Part shown: positions 26,053 through 32,253 of the stretch, piece by piece | Layout: each line of letters begins with the position of its first letter | Numbering within the stretch: position 1 is the first letter of the stretch | From: Rhodoferax sp. | GTDB taxonomy: Bacteria > Pseudomonadota > Gammaproteobacteria > Burkholderiales > Burkholderiaceae_C | Reading direction: 5' to 3' | DNA length: 32,253 nt | Assembly: GCF_011391645.1 (NCBI RefSeq) | Contig: NZ_JAABQC010000022.1 | Coordinates: 1 to 32,253 of the forward strand | The notes under the pieces: generated by a model | The model's database searches: none | What the model was told of the DNA's origin: nothing | The model's input: only the letters and a program-made list of their open reading frames with translations | Program-made: the position numbers and the translations under genes

Positions 26053-26798
26053 TGCGCGGCCTGCTTGTGGCTGCCCGCAGTTGGTGGCAGCACCCGGCAT
26101 TCGGTCGCAGCGCGCGCGAAATGGCGTCGGTGTCGCCGGGTCTGGCAGCCTGGGGCCTGATGACCGGTGTGGCGATGGTCAAGTCGGGCATGAGCCCGTT
26201 CGAAGCCGTGGCCATGAGTTTGCTGGTGTTTGCCGGCAGCTCGCAATTGGCGGCCATGCCCCTGATCGCGGCGGGCGCGCCGGTGTGGGTGATTTTGTCG
26301 ACCAGCTTTTGCGTGAATTTGCGCTTTGTGGTGTTCAGCGCCCACATGCGGCCCTACTTGATGCACTTGCCCTTGCGCTGGCGCCTGTTTCACGGCTACC
26401 TCACGGCCGACTTGAGTTATGTGTTGTTCACCCGGCACTACCACCACCCGCCCGCCAACGTGGACGAGCGGCGCGAACAGCTGGCTTACCTGAGCGGCGG
26501 CAGCCTGCTCAACTGGGTCAGTTGGCAAAGTGCCAGCATGGTCGGCATTGCGCTGGCCAACGTGATCCCGACCCGCTGGGGCCTGGGCTTTGCCGGCATC
26601 CTGGCGTTGCTGGGTGTGGGCTGCTCGCTGGCATCGAGTCATTTGCGGCGAGTTTCCGCCGGAGTCGCCGGCATGGCCGCCGTGGTGGCCTACGCCCTGC
26701 CACTCAAGCTCAACATTGTGGTGGCCATCGCGAGCGCGGTGGCGTTGTGCCTCATCATCGAAGAAACCTGGCCCAAAACGCCCAGGTTGCCAACATGA
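26052..26798 (+). CDS. azlC: AzlC family branched-chain amino acid exporter, large subunit
   Basis: A 248-residue inner-membrane protein. With AzlD it forms an exporter of branched-chain amino acids (the family also includes YgaZ/BrnF) and azaleucine. Hydrophobic segments occupy most of the sequence after a cytosolic N-terminal 40 residues. The signatures are SPFEAVAMSLLVFAGSSQLAAMPLI, followed by STSFCVNLRFVVFSAHMRPYL and a polar HYHHPPANVDERREQ loop. The ATG is fused to the fmt stop codon (TGATG), and the stop codon overlaps the azlD start (ATGA). Placement behind def-fmt suggests transcription from the def promoter rather than an Lrp-type promoter of its own. Confidence 0.92.
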   Translation: MRGLLVAARSWWQHPAFGRSAREMASVSPGLAAWGLMTGVAMVKSGMSPFEAVAMSLLVFAGSSQLAAMPLIAAGAPVWVILSTSFCVNLRFVVFSAHMRPYLMHLPLRWRLFHGYLTADLSYVLFTRHYHHPPANVDERREQLAYLSGGSLLNWVSWQSASMVGIALANVIPTRWGLGFAGILALLGVGCSLASSHLRRVSAGVAGMAAVVAYALPLKLNIVVAIASAVALCLIIEETWPKTPRLPT

Positions 26799-27157
26799 TC
26801 GCCCCCAGCCTGGACGGCACGGACCTTTGGACGCTGGGGGTGATCGCCGGGCTGGCCGGAGTCACCGTGGTCACCCGCTGTTTCTTCTTCATGAGCAAAG
26901 CGCCCTGGCACCTGCCGCATTGGGCGCAACGTGGCCTGCAATATGCCCCGATTGCCGCGCTGTCAGCGGTGGTGGCGCCTGAGGTCGTCATGATGCACGG
27001 CCAGCTGATTCACACCTGGCAGGATGCCCGCATCTATGCCGCTTTGGCGGGCGCCGGGTACTTTTTCTGGCGCAAGGGACAGGGACAGGCTGTGTTGGGC
27101 ACCATTGTTTCGGGGATGGTGGTTTATTTGCCACTGCATCTGGGTCTGGGTTGGTAG
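26795..27157 (+). CDS. azlD: AzlD family branched-chain amino acid exporter, small subunit
   Basis: A 120-residue inner-membrane protein with about four hydrophobic segments and the AzlD pattern VTRCFFFMSKAPWHLPHWAQRGLQYAPIAALSAVVAPEV. It pairs with AzlC to make the exporter. The reading frame stays open far upstream inside azlC, but that part is a shadow of the azlC codons. The true start is the ATG at 26795, which overlaps the azlC stop (ATGA) and gives a normal family length. Transcription probably ends before pyk, although no clear terminator is seen in the 85-base gap. Confidence 0.92.
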   Translation: MIAPSLDGTDLWTLGVIAGLAGVTVVTRCFFFMSKAPWHLPHWAQRGLQYAPIAALSAVVAPEVVMMHGQLIHTWQDARIYAALAGAGYFFWRKGQGQAVLGTIVSGMVVYLPLHLGLGW

Positions 27158-27242
27158 CGTGTGTTGCAGAGGCCCTGTTGTTGCTGCCCTGTAACTTCTT
27201 TGTGTGAAAATCAAGAAACTTTGTTACATCGGAGATAGATAC

Positions 27243-28673
27243 ATGCCACGTCGTGCGACCAAAATTGTTGCCACTTTAGGCCCGGCTTCCAGCGATCCCG
27301 CCTTGCTCGAGCAGATGATCCGTGCCGGAGTCAATGTGGTGCGCCTGAACTTCAGTCACGGCACTGCACAAGACCATATTGAGCGGGCGCGCCTGGTGCG
27401 CGAGGCCGCCAAGCGGGCTGGGCGCGAGGTGGCCATCATGGCCGATTTGCAGGGTCCCAAAATCCGGGTCGGCAAGTTTGCCGAGGGCAAGGTGTTTTTG
27501 CAGCCGGGCCAATGCTTTGTGCTGGATGCGGCGCGCACTGAACTCGGTGACGTCAATGCCGTTGGCCTGGACTACAAGGCGTTGCCGCGCGAAGTCAAAG
27601 CCAAGGACGTGTTGCTGCTCAACGATGGACTGATTGTCATCATTGTGGACTCCGTCAAGGGCGAAGCCATCTACACCACGGTCAAGATGGGCGGCGAGTT
27701 GTCCAACAACAAGGGCATCAACAAACAGGGTGGCGGCTTGACCGCCCCGGCTCTGACCGCCAAGGACATGGAGGACATCCGCACCGCCATGAGTTTTCAT
27801 GCCGATTACGTGGCGGTGAGTTTCCCCAAAAATGCGACCGACATGGAAATGGCGCGCCAGCTCTGCAGCGTGGCGGCCGAGGATGGCCACCGGCCGGGAC
27901 TGATCGCCAAGATTGAGCGCGCCGAGGCAATTCCTCATCTGGAGGAAATACTGATGGCCAGCGACGGCATCATGGTGGCGCGCGGCGACCTGGCCGTGGA
28001 AGTGGGCAATGCGGTGGTTCCCGCCTTGCAAAAACGCATGATCACGCTGGCCCGCGAGCATGACCGCGTGGTGATCACCGCGACCCAGATGATGGAGTCG
28101 ATGATCACCAACCCGGTGCCAACCCGCGCCGAGGTGAGCGACGTCGCCAACGCGGTGCTGGACGGCACCGACGCCGTGATGCTGTCAGCGGAAACTGCCG
28201 CTGGCAAATATCCTCTGGAAACAGTGATTGAAATGGCCAAGATCTGCCACGCAGCCGAAGGCGGCGAGATGTTCAAGCTCGAGGCGGACTTTACCGGCAA
28301 AACCTTTACACGGATCGACCAGACCATTGCCATGGGCGCGCTGTTTACCGCGCACCATCTGGGTGCCAAGGCCATTGTGGCGATGACCGACAGTGGCTCG
28401 ACCGCACTGTGGATGAGCCGCCACCTGATTCAGGTGCCCATTTATGCGCTCACCTCCAAAATTGCGACGCAGCGCAAAATGACGCTTTACCGCAACGTGC
28501 GCCCGCTCCTGATCGACACCAGTGCCGACCGGGACACGGCACTGGCCGAGTCCGAAAACGACCTCAAGGCGCGTGGTATCGTGCAGACAGGCGATGTCTA
28601 TGCCATCACCTGCGGCGAGCCCATGGGGTCTCCGGGTGGTACCAACATGCTCAAGATCTGCCGCGTCGGGTAG
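27243..28673 (+). CDS. pyk: Pyruvate kinase
   Basis: A 476-residue cytosolic glycolytic enzyme converting phosphoenolpyruvate and ADP to pyruvate and ATP. The N-terminal barrel starts RATKIVATLGPASSD, with the NFSHG phosphate-binding motif (36-40). The catalytic signature GLIAKIERAEAI has K223 and E225. MVARGDLAVEVG supplies the metal-binding Asp, and MITNPVPTRAEVSDVANAVLDGTDAVMLS is intact, as is the C-terminal allosteric domain ending GTNMLKICRVG. The frame extends 13 codons upstream of 27243, but the ATG there has GGAG eight bases before it and gives the usual N-terminus. It is followed 87 bases later by fba in the same direction. Confidence 0.97.
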   Translation: MPRRATKIVATLGPASSDPALLEQMIRAGVNVVRLNFSHGTAQDHIERARLVREAAKRAGREVAIMADLQGPKIRVGKFAEGKVFLQPGQCFVLDAARTELGDVNAVGLDYKALPREVKAKDVLLLNDGLIVIIVDSVKGEAIYTTVKMGGELSNNKGINKQGGGLTAPALTAKDMEDIRTAMSFHADYVAVSFPKNATDMEMARQLCSVAAEDGHRPGLIAKIERAEAIPHLEEILMASDGIMVARGDLAVEVGNAVVPALQKRMITLAREHDRVVITATQMMESMITNPVPTRAEVSDVANAVLDGTDAVMLSAETAAGKYPLETVIEMAKICHAAEGGEMFKLEADFTGKTFTRIDQTIAMGALFTAHHLGAKAIVAMTDSGSTALWMSRHLIQVPIYALTSKIATQRKMTLYRNVRPLLIDTSADRDTALAESENDLKARGIVQTGDVYAITCGEPMGSPGGTNMLKICRVG

Positions 28674-28687
28674 GCCGCCCGCGTCAG

Positions 28688-28713
28688 TTTTGCCACGCTT
28701 TGAGTGGCTAAAA
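28688..28713 (+). terminator. Weak hairpin between pyk and fba
   Basis: GCCAC (28692-28696) pairs with GTGGC (28704-28708) around a seven-base loop. Flanking TTTT and AAAA can extend the stem with one bulged T. It could act as a weak terminator of pyk or as an mRNA-processing or leader structure for fba. There is no downstream T-run, so the evidence is modest. Confidence 0.3.
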
Positions 28714-28760
28714 TTAAGCTGAAATTCTGCCCAGTCACCAATCTTTAAAGGAAATTCATC

Positions 28761-29825
28761 ATGGCTCTTGTTTCTATGCGCGAACTGCTTGACCACGCCG
28801 CCGCCAATGGCTACGGCATCCCGGCATTCAACGTGAATAATCTGGAGCAAGTGCAAGCCGTGATGTCGGCGGCTGATGAAGCCGGTGCGCCCGTTATTTT
28901 GCAAGCCAGTGCGGGTGCCCGCAAGTATGCGGGAGAGCCATTCATCAAGCACCTGATTCTGGCGGCCATCGAGGCTTATCCGCACATTCCGCTGGTGATG
29001 CACCAAGACCACGGCCAAAGCCCCGACATCTGCCAAGGCGCCATCAACCTGGGCTTCAGCTCGGTGATGATGGACGGCAGCCTGGAAGGGGACGGCAAAA
29101 CCATTGCCAGTTACGAGTACAACGTGGAAGTCACCCGCAAGGTGGTTGACATGGCGCACGCCGTGGGCGTCACGGTGGAGGGCGAGTTGGGCTGTCTGGG
29201 CAGCCTTGAAACCATGAAGGGCGACAAGGAAGACGGCCATGGCACCGACGCCACCATGACCCGCGAGCAAATGCTCACCGACCCCGAACAGGCCGCCGAT
29301 TTTGTCAAGCGCACCCAACTCGATGCGCTGGCCATCGCCATCGGCACCAGCCACGGCGCCTACAAGTTCACCCGCAAGCCCACAGGCGACATTCTGGCGA
29401 TTGACCGCGTGATGGAAATCAACAAACGTTTGCCCAACACGCATTTGGTGATGCATGGCTCGAGCAGCGTGCCGCAGGACTCGCTGGCCCTCATCAACCA
29501 GTATGGTGGCAAGATGAAAGAAACCTATGGTGTGCCGGTGGAAGAAATCCAGAAAGCCATCAAGTACGGGGTGCGCAAGATCAACATCGACACCGACATC
29601 CGCCTGGCCATGACCGCCGCCGTGCGCAAATACATGTTTGAGAATCCGGACAAGTTCGATGCCCGCGACTGGCTCAAGCCGGCCCGTGAAGCCGCCAAAG
29701 CGCTGTGCAAACAGCGCTACCTGGAGTTTGGTTGCGAAGGCCAGGGCGCCAAAATCAAGAGCCACAGTCTGTTTGAGGTGGCCGGAAAATACGCCCGCGG
29801 TGAGTTGTCGCAGGTTGTGAACTGA
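28761..29825 (+). CDS. fba: Class II fructose-bisphosphate aldolase (Calvin-cycle subtype)
   Basis: A 354-residue zinc-dependent cytosolic aldolase that splits or forms fructose 1,6-bisphosphate. The same subtype (CbbA) also acts on sedoheptulose bisphosphate in Calvin-cycle organisms. The active site shows HQDHG (81-85; D83 proton donor region, H84 zinc ligand), [14 protein letters not shown] and MHGSSSV (zinc histidines and phosphate loop) and [11 protein letters not shown] near the end. Its length and long C-terminal helix region are those of the Calvin subtype. Without rubisco or other cbb genes nearby, a glycolytic/gluconeogenic role is the safer reading. The ATG follows AAAGGA by eight bases. 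A strong terminator lies 22 bases after the stop codon. Confidence 0.96.
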   Translation: MALVSMRELLDHAAANGYGIPAFNVNNLEQVQAVMSAADEAGAPVILQASAGARKYAGEPFIKHLILAAIEAYPHIPLVMHQDHGQSPDICQGAINLGFSSVMMDGSLEGDGKTIASYEYNVEVTRKVVDMAHAVGVTVEGELGCLGSLETMKGDKEDGHGTDATMTREQMLTDPEQAADFVKRTQLDALAIAIGTSHGAYKFTRKPTGDILAIDRVMEINKRLPNTHLVMHGSSSVPQDSLALINQYGGKMKETYGVPVEEIQKAIKYGVRKINIDTDIRLAMTAAVRKYMFENPDKFDARDWLKPAREAAKALCKQRYLEFGCEGQGAKIKSHSLFEVAGKYARGELSQVVN

Positions 29826-29847
29826 GCGCTCTTGTCATGACGCGCTG

Positions 29848-29874
29848 AAAAAGCCACCTGCGGGTGGCTTTTTT
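29848..29874 (+). terminator. Intrinsic (rho-independent) terminator of fba
   Basis: GCCACC (29853-29858), loop TGCG, GGTGGC (29863-29868), flanked by five A and six T, so the stem can extend to eleven pairs. It is followed by the T-run expected of an intrinsic terminator and lies 22 bases after the fba stop codon. The A-run makes it potentially bidirectional. Confidence 0.93.
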
Positions 29875-29903
29875 GCTGCTGGAGACTGAATTGGGTTTGA
29901 GTC

Positions 29904-29984
29904 GGCGGGGGTGGGGTAGACGCCGGGCTCTCAGCGTCCTTCGGACTTTTTAATGACGCGCCCAACATCTACCCCACCCCCGCC
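29904..29984. repeat. 81-base element bounded by 17-base perfect inverted repeats
   Basis: GGCGGGGGTGGGGTAGA (29904-29920) and TCTACCCCACCCCCGCC (29968-29984) are exact reverse complements. The 47-base interior holds a mini-hairpin GTCC-TTC-GGAC followed by TTTTT (29936-29951). GACGC/GCGTC pairs add further nested structure. The repeat itself is certain. It could be a MITE-like insertion, a very strong second terminator between fba and the convergent regulator gene, or a protein-binding palindrome. I see no target-site duplication that would prove insertion: the flanks are C before and T after. Confidence 0.75.
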
Positions 29985-30299
29985 TTGCGGTGCAGACCGA
30001 TCCGATATGGGTGGTCATTGGGGCGGTGGCGCCAAATACCGTTTCAGACCCGTTGCTGTCAGCCAGTTTGCTGAAATGCCTCAGCCAAACCGGCCGTTGG
30101 CTATTGCATATCGCCGGCACGCGGGCCGCCGCTGTGGGATGACTGTGGTGATGCGCAGATGGATGACGGGGCGCAAATCGGGCAGGCCTGGGCCACCGAC
30201 TGGGATTTGGCGGCTTAACCGGAACTGGACCTGGACCTTGATGTCGCGCTGCTCGCAATGGTCGGAGGCTGAAATCAACGGCAACCTGTTGAGCCTTTT
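29985..30299. other. Gene-poor interval, possibly a decayed coding remnant
   Basis: No intact gene is convincing here. On the plus strand a 50-codon frame opens with GTG at 29990 and ends at TGA 30140-30142. Its sequence has normal amino-acid variety (TDPIWVVIGAVAPNTVSDPL). A second frame, open across that stop, gives the acidic stretch DDCGDAQMDDGAQIGQAWAT and ends at TAA 30216-30218. After that stop a further short acidic run follows in the same frame. The pattern fits the frameshifted remains of a C-terminal coding region, but I cannot name a family. Confidence 0.3.
30046..30058 (+). repeat. 13-base word shared by two intergenic intervals, copy 1
   Basis: AGACCCGTTGCTG occurs here and again at 31936-31948, in the two gene-poor intervals on either side of the regulator/peroxiredoxin-like pair. 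The bases next to it are also partly alike. This may mark fragments of one dispersed intergenic repeat. Confidence 0.45.
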
Positions 30300-31079
30300 T
30301 CAGTGTTTTTCTGATGGGTGAATGAGCTGCCGATTGAGGGTTCTCGCGTGTCGCCCAAGTGCGCGCGACAGTGCAGACACATCCTTGTAGCCCGATTGAC
30401 TTGCCGCCCCCTTGAGTCCTTTGCCCGACTGCACTGCCCGCTGTGCAACAAGCAAGCGTACTTGAGTAAGGTACTTGCCTGGTGAAGTGCCCATGGTGCT
30501 TTTAAAGTGTGTGGCAAACAAGGTGCGGGACATGCCCGCATGCTCTGCCAGGGTCTCCAGGCTCCAACCCAGTTGCGGATGGGCATGTATGGCCACCAGC
30601 GCCTTGGCAATGCGCGGGTCGCTCAAACCGGAAAACAAGCCGATATCTGCCTTCGGATGGGCCACGAGGTGGCGAAGCAAGCCGATGAACAGCATGTTGC
30701 CAGCATGGGTCAACATGGCCGGTTGCCCGCATCGCGGGGACACTGATTCTGTCCACAACACCTGTACAGCCAGTTGCAGCGCTACATCGGCGTCTACCAG
30801 CTTTAGCACCAGGGGCTGTGCAAATTCACGCATCAACAAGGGTGCGGCTGGACCCTCCAGGTGCACCTGAAACGCCACACCCGTCATGGAAGTGCCGTGG
30901 CTTGGGGCGATGACCACACTGTGTGGCGCAGAGCCGCCGGGCACGGCCATCAGGCTGATCCAGAGCGTGTTGGCTCCCTCACCTTGGGGGTAAAGGATTG
31001 ACACACGGGGTGTCACGGCCAACAACAGGGCGGACAGACGGTCGAGTCGTGGTGTGTCTGAACCGATTGAAGTAGGCAT
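30300..31079 (-). CDS. AraC-family transcriptional regulator (cupin_6 type N-terminus)
   Basis: A 259-residue DNA-binding regulator. Residues 1-140 form a beta-rich sensor region, with LTHAGNMLFIGLLRHL at its end as in AraC regulators annotated with the cupin_6/AraC-binding-like domain. Residues 152-250 are the double helix-turn-helix: first HTH at about 173-193 (SLETLAEHAGMSRTLFATHFK) and second at about 222-243 (GLKGAASQSGYKDVSALSRAL). The second HTH departs from the usual FSRAFKR pattern. It is transcribed away from a CPxC thioredoxin-fold gene across 83 bases with inverted repeats, so it probably controls that gene and itself. The effector is unknown; C117 is the only Cys seen in the sensor part, so thiol sensing by an intramolecular disulfide is not supported. 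Confidence 0.9.
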   Translation of the reverse strand: MPTSIGSDTPRLDRLSALLLAVTPRVSILYPQGEGANTLWISLMAVPGGSAPHSVVIAPSHGTSMTGVAFQVHLEGPAAPLLMREFAQPLVLKLVDADVALQLAVQVLWTESVSPRCGQPAMLTHAGNMLFIGLLRHLVAHPKADIGLFSGLSDPRIAKALVAIHAHPQLGWSLETLAEHAGMSRTLFATHFKSTMGTSPGKYLTQVRLLVAQRAVQSGKGLKGAASQSGYKDVSALSRALGRHARTLNRQLIHPSEKH

Positions 31080-31080
31080 G

Positions 31081-31149
31081 TTGAACGAAAAGCAATAAAA
31101 AATGAATTAATCATTGCATATGGTACAAGACAATGACTTCCTCGTTCAA
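31081..31149. promoter_or_regulatory. Divergent control region with two nested inverted repeats
   Basis: TTGAACGA (31081-31088) is the exact reverse complement of TCGTTCAA (31142-31149), and inside it TCATTG (31111-31116) mirrors CAATGA (31131-31136). The stretch is AT-rich compared with its surroundings and lies between the starts of the AraC-type regulator and the CPxC gene. On the minus strand TTGTCT and TTAATT with a 17-base spacer form a weak promoter candidate for the regulator. The repeats are seen; operator function is inferred. Confidence 0.45.
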
Positions 31150-31162
31150 AAAAGGAAACCCG

Positions 31163-31711
31163 ATGCGCAGCCAATCCCTTCTCCCTCGCTTCCCTGTGCC
31201 AGCCCTCAATGTGCCCTTGACGCAAGGCGGCCGCTTTGTGCTGGGGGCTGAGCCTGGCGACACATTTGACCTGTTGGTGTTCTACCGCGGCTTGCATTGC
31301 CCGATCTGTGCCAAATACCTGATGGAGCTGGAACGGCTTGCACCCGAGTTTGCCAGTCGTGGCGTGCAGGTGGTGGCCATCAGCAGCGACGATGCCGACC
31401 GTGGTCAACAAATGGCTTCCAAGGTGCATGCCAACGCAGTGAAGTTTGGCTACGGGCTGAGCCTGAAGTCAGCCCGCGAATGGGGCCTGTACATCAGCAC
31501 ATCGCGGGGCCAGACATCCATCGGTATCGAAGAGCCCGCACTGTTTTCCGAGCCCGGCGTGTTCATCGTGCGTCCTGATGGCACCTTGTACTACGGAGCG
31601 GTGCAAACCATGCCGTTTGCACGGCCGCAGTTTCAGGATTTGCTGGGTGCAATTGATTTTGCGATTGCCAAGGACTACCCTGCGCGTGGGGAATACACAG
31701 GCGCAGTGTGA
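31163..31711 (+). CDS. Peroxiredoxin-like thioredoxin-fold protein (AhpC/TSA type, CPxC)
   Basis: A 182-residue cytosolic protein without a signal peptide. The active-site segment FYRGLHCPICAKYLMELERL holds C46 and C49 in a CPIC pair, where AhpC/TSA proteins keep the peroxidatic Cys. The later SEPGVFIVRPDGTLYY segment is the usual cis-Pro and beta-hairpin part of the fold. Members are annotated 'peroxiredoxin-like family protein'; few have been tested, so reduction of peroxides or of disulfides are both possible. I chose the ATG at 31163, which has AAAAGGAAA just before it, over an in-frame ATG at 31133. It is divergent from the AraC-type regulator, and the outer inverted repeat overlaps the region upstream of the start. 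Confidence 0.87.
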   Translation: MRSQSLLPRFPVPALNVPLTQGGRFVLGAEPGDTFDLLVFYRGLHCPICAKYLMELERLAPEFASRGVQVVAISSDDADRGQQMASKVHANAVKFGYGLSLKSAREWGLYISTSRGQTSIGIEEPALFSEPGVFIVRPDGTLYYGAVQTMPFARPQFQDLLGAIDFAIAKDYPARGEYTGAV

Positions 31712-31935
31712 TCCGCTTGCGTCCGAAGCAATGAGTAGTGGGCTGGTCAAGACACCAGCGACTGTGGCGTCTGCCCCTCTTGCCACAGTCGGCGCATGGT
31801 GGCGGGCAACCACTGGGCTACCCGAAAGCGGGTACTCGCAGGTGTCAGCTCGCGCTGCGTTCCGGGGTCACAACTTTCTCCAAACCTGACATCCGCTTTG
31901 GCGCCCGACAGCCATCGAAGGTCGCTGGCTCTTTA

Positions 31936-31948
31936 AGACCCGTTGCTG
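31936..31948 (+). repeat. 13-base word shared by two intergenic intervals, copy 2
   Basis: AGACCCGTTGCTG, identical to bases 30046-30058. Here it is preceded by CTTTA and followed by CCG; the first copy is preceded by GTTTC and followed by TCAG. Confidence 0.45.
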
Positions 31949-32088
31949 CCGTTCAGGTTTTGAGTGTGACTGTCCGCTGCGACCATTTCAGACGTAGCCT
32001 CTCCCAATGTGACTTCGGCGAAGCTGTCATTCAACGGGTAGCTGCGTGAACTTCAGCGGCGACATCAAAGGCTTGTGGAATACTACGC

Positions 32089-32118
32089 TTTACGCATCTA
32101 GGCCTGCCTTGGTAGAAT
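32089..32118 (+). promoter_or_regulatory. Candidate promoter of the sulfatase-like gene
   Basis: TTTACG (32089-32094) and TAGAAT (32113-32118) match sigma-70 boxes 4/6 and 5/6 with an 18-base spacer. They lie about 50 bases upstream of the ATG at 32168, which has CGGAGA as ribosome site. Motif match only. Confidence 0.4.
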
Positions 32119-32167
32119 TTTCACACTGACTTTTTGAAGCGTTAACAACCGTTCCGGAGATCTTATT

Positions 32168-32253
32168 ATGGTCAAACAAGCAGACCAGGTGAATGCTGCT
32201 GCGTCACCGCGCAGCGAGCCCGCGGCCTATAACATCCTGTTCATCCTGACCGA
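32168..32253 (+). CDS. Sulfatase / alkaline-phosphatase-superfamily protein, N-terminus only
   Basis: The first 28 codons and part of the next before the right edge. After a polar, Ala-rich leader the sequence reads AAYNILFILT followed by a GA that begins an Asp or Glu codon. NILFILTD is the first strand and metal-binding Asp of type I sulfatases (arylsulfatase, choline-sulfatase) and related phosphonoacetate hydrolases. There is no signal peptide, which points to a cytosolic member such as choline-sulfatase, or to an unusual export route. The sulfatase Cys/Ser signature (CxPxR) would lie outside the window. Ribosome site CGGAGA precedes the ATG. The family is likely; the substrate cannot be told. 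Confidence 0.65.
   Translation, partial: MVKQADQVNAAASPRSEPAAYNILFILT

Larger units (their letters stand above)
31712..32167. other. 456-base interval without a convincing gene
   Basis: Short frames exist, but none has a ribosome site or recognisable sequence. It contains a small perfect hairpin TACCCG-AAAG-CGGGTA (31819-31834) without a T-run, the second copy of the 13-base word shared with the interval behind fba, and a promoter candidate for the gene at the right edge. Words such as ATCCGCTTTGG (31889 onward) and TGTCCGCTGCGACC (31970 onward) give it the look of a degenerate intergenic repeat. Confidence 0.5.

Noticed and set aside
26081-26794. Long open frame running into azlD from inside azlC
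   Set aside because: It is the out-of-frame shadow of azlC; only the part from the ATG at 26795 has AzlD sequence and membrane helices.
27190-27228. TGTAAC...GTTACA pair upstream of pyk, considered as a sugar-regulator operator (HexR-like)
   Set aside because: The half-sites are 27 bases apart, too far for a HexR-type palindrome, and the core differs.
28185-29765. 526-codon minus-strand frame opposite pyk and fba
   Set aside because: Antisense to two enzymes with complete active sites; no motif of its own.
29893-29926. G-runs near the inverted repeat considered as a G-quadruplex
   Set aside because: Only four runs with loops of 11, 1 and about 8 bases; the perfect duplex stem with the downstream C-rich arm is a better explanation.
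29950-30321. Overlapping plus and minus frames of about 100-120 codons in the gap behind fba
   Set aside because: Arg/Pro/Thr-rich translations that start in the inverted repeat; they do not look like proteins. The different-frame remnant noted in the findings is more protein-like.
31578-32049. Two plus-strand frames of about 100 codons after the peroxiredoxin-like gene
   Set aside because: One begins out of frame inside that gene; neither has a ribosome site or recognisable sequence.

Overview
The window is a piece of a bacterial chromosome of high GC (roughly 60 percent by eye). Gene content and protein style point to a betaproteobacterium of the Burkholderiales, most likely Comamonadaceae (Rhodoferax/Polaromonas-like). 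The supports are a DUF3717-DUF1289 protein, a DUF1631 protein, a stand-alone heptose-phosphate adenylyltransferase, a long YhdP/AsmA-like protein and a Calvin-type class II aldolase. The genus is inferred from general similarity, not from a database search. Nearly all of it is housekeeping DNA. I saw no tRNA, rRNA, CRISPR array, transposase or phage gene.

Layout. (1) 1-2450: an envelope metalloprotease of the M48/BepA type, cut by the left edge, convergent with a small membrane protein of the phage-holin-4_2 family, then a cysteine-motif DUF1289 protein and a palindromic element. (2) 2454-5331: leftward purB-yaeQ, followed by a FabG-like reductase. (3) 5332-7210: a YibF-like glutathione transferase and rfaE2 (LPS heptose activation) rightward, converging on a lipoprotein cytochrome c'. 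That cytochrome gene sits directly downstream of glnE on the minus strand. (4) 7228-16050: glnE (nitrogen regulation) leftward, and divergent from it a tightly coupled run yhdP-nit-mltA. (5) 16287-21939: the Sec accessory operon yajC-secD-secF with a DUF1631 gene 11 bases behind secF. (6) 22000-27157: leftward lysM-dprA, divergent from rightward def-fmt-azlC-azlD, in which every junction overlaps by one to four bases. (7) 27243-29874: pyk and fba, two glycolysis/gluconeogenesis enzymes, closed by a textbook intrinsic terminator.

(8) 29875-32253 is the only accessory-looking stretch. It holds a 17-base perfect inverted repeat, two gene-poor intervals that share a 13-base word, a divergent AraC-type regulator and CPxC thioredoxin-fold (peroxiredoxin-like) gene with inverted repeats in their shared control region, and the first 28 codons of a sulfatase-family gene running off the right edge.

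I found no convincing new multi-gene system. The best candidates for follow-up are the AraC/peroxiredoxin-like pair and its operator, the inverted-repeat element behind fba, the hairpin-plus-T-run between yajC and secD, the terminator-shaped slippery sequence inside the signal-peptide codons of the M48 gene, and the lipoprotein cytochrome c' downstream of glnE.
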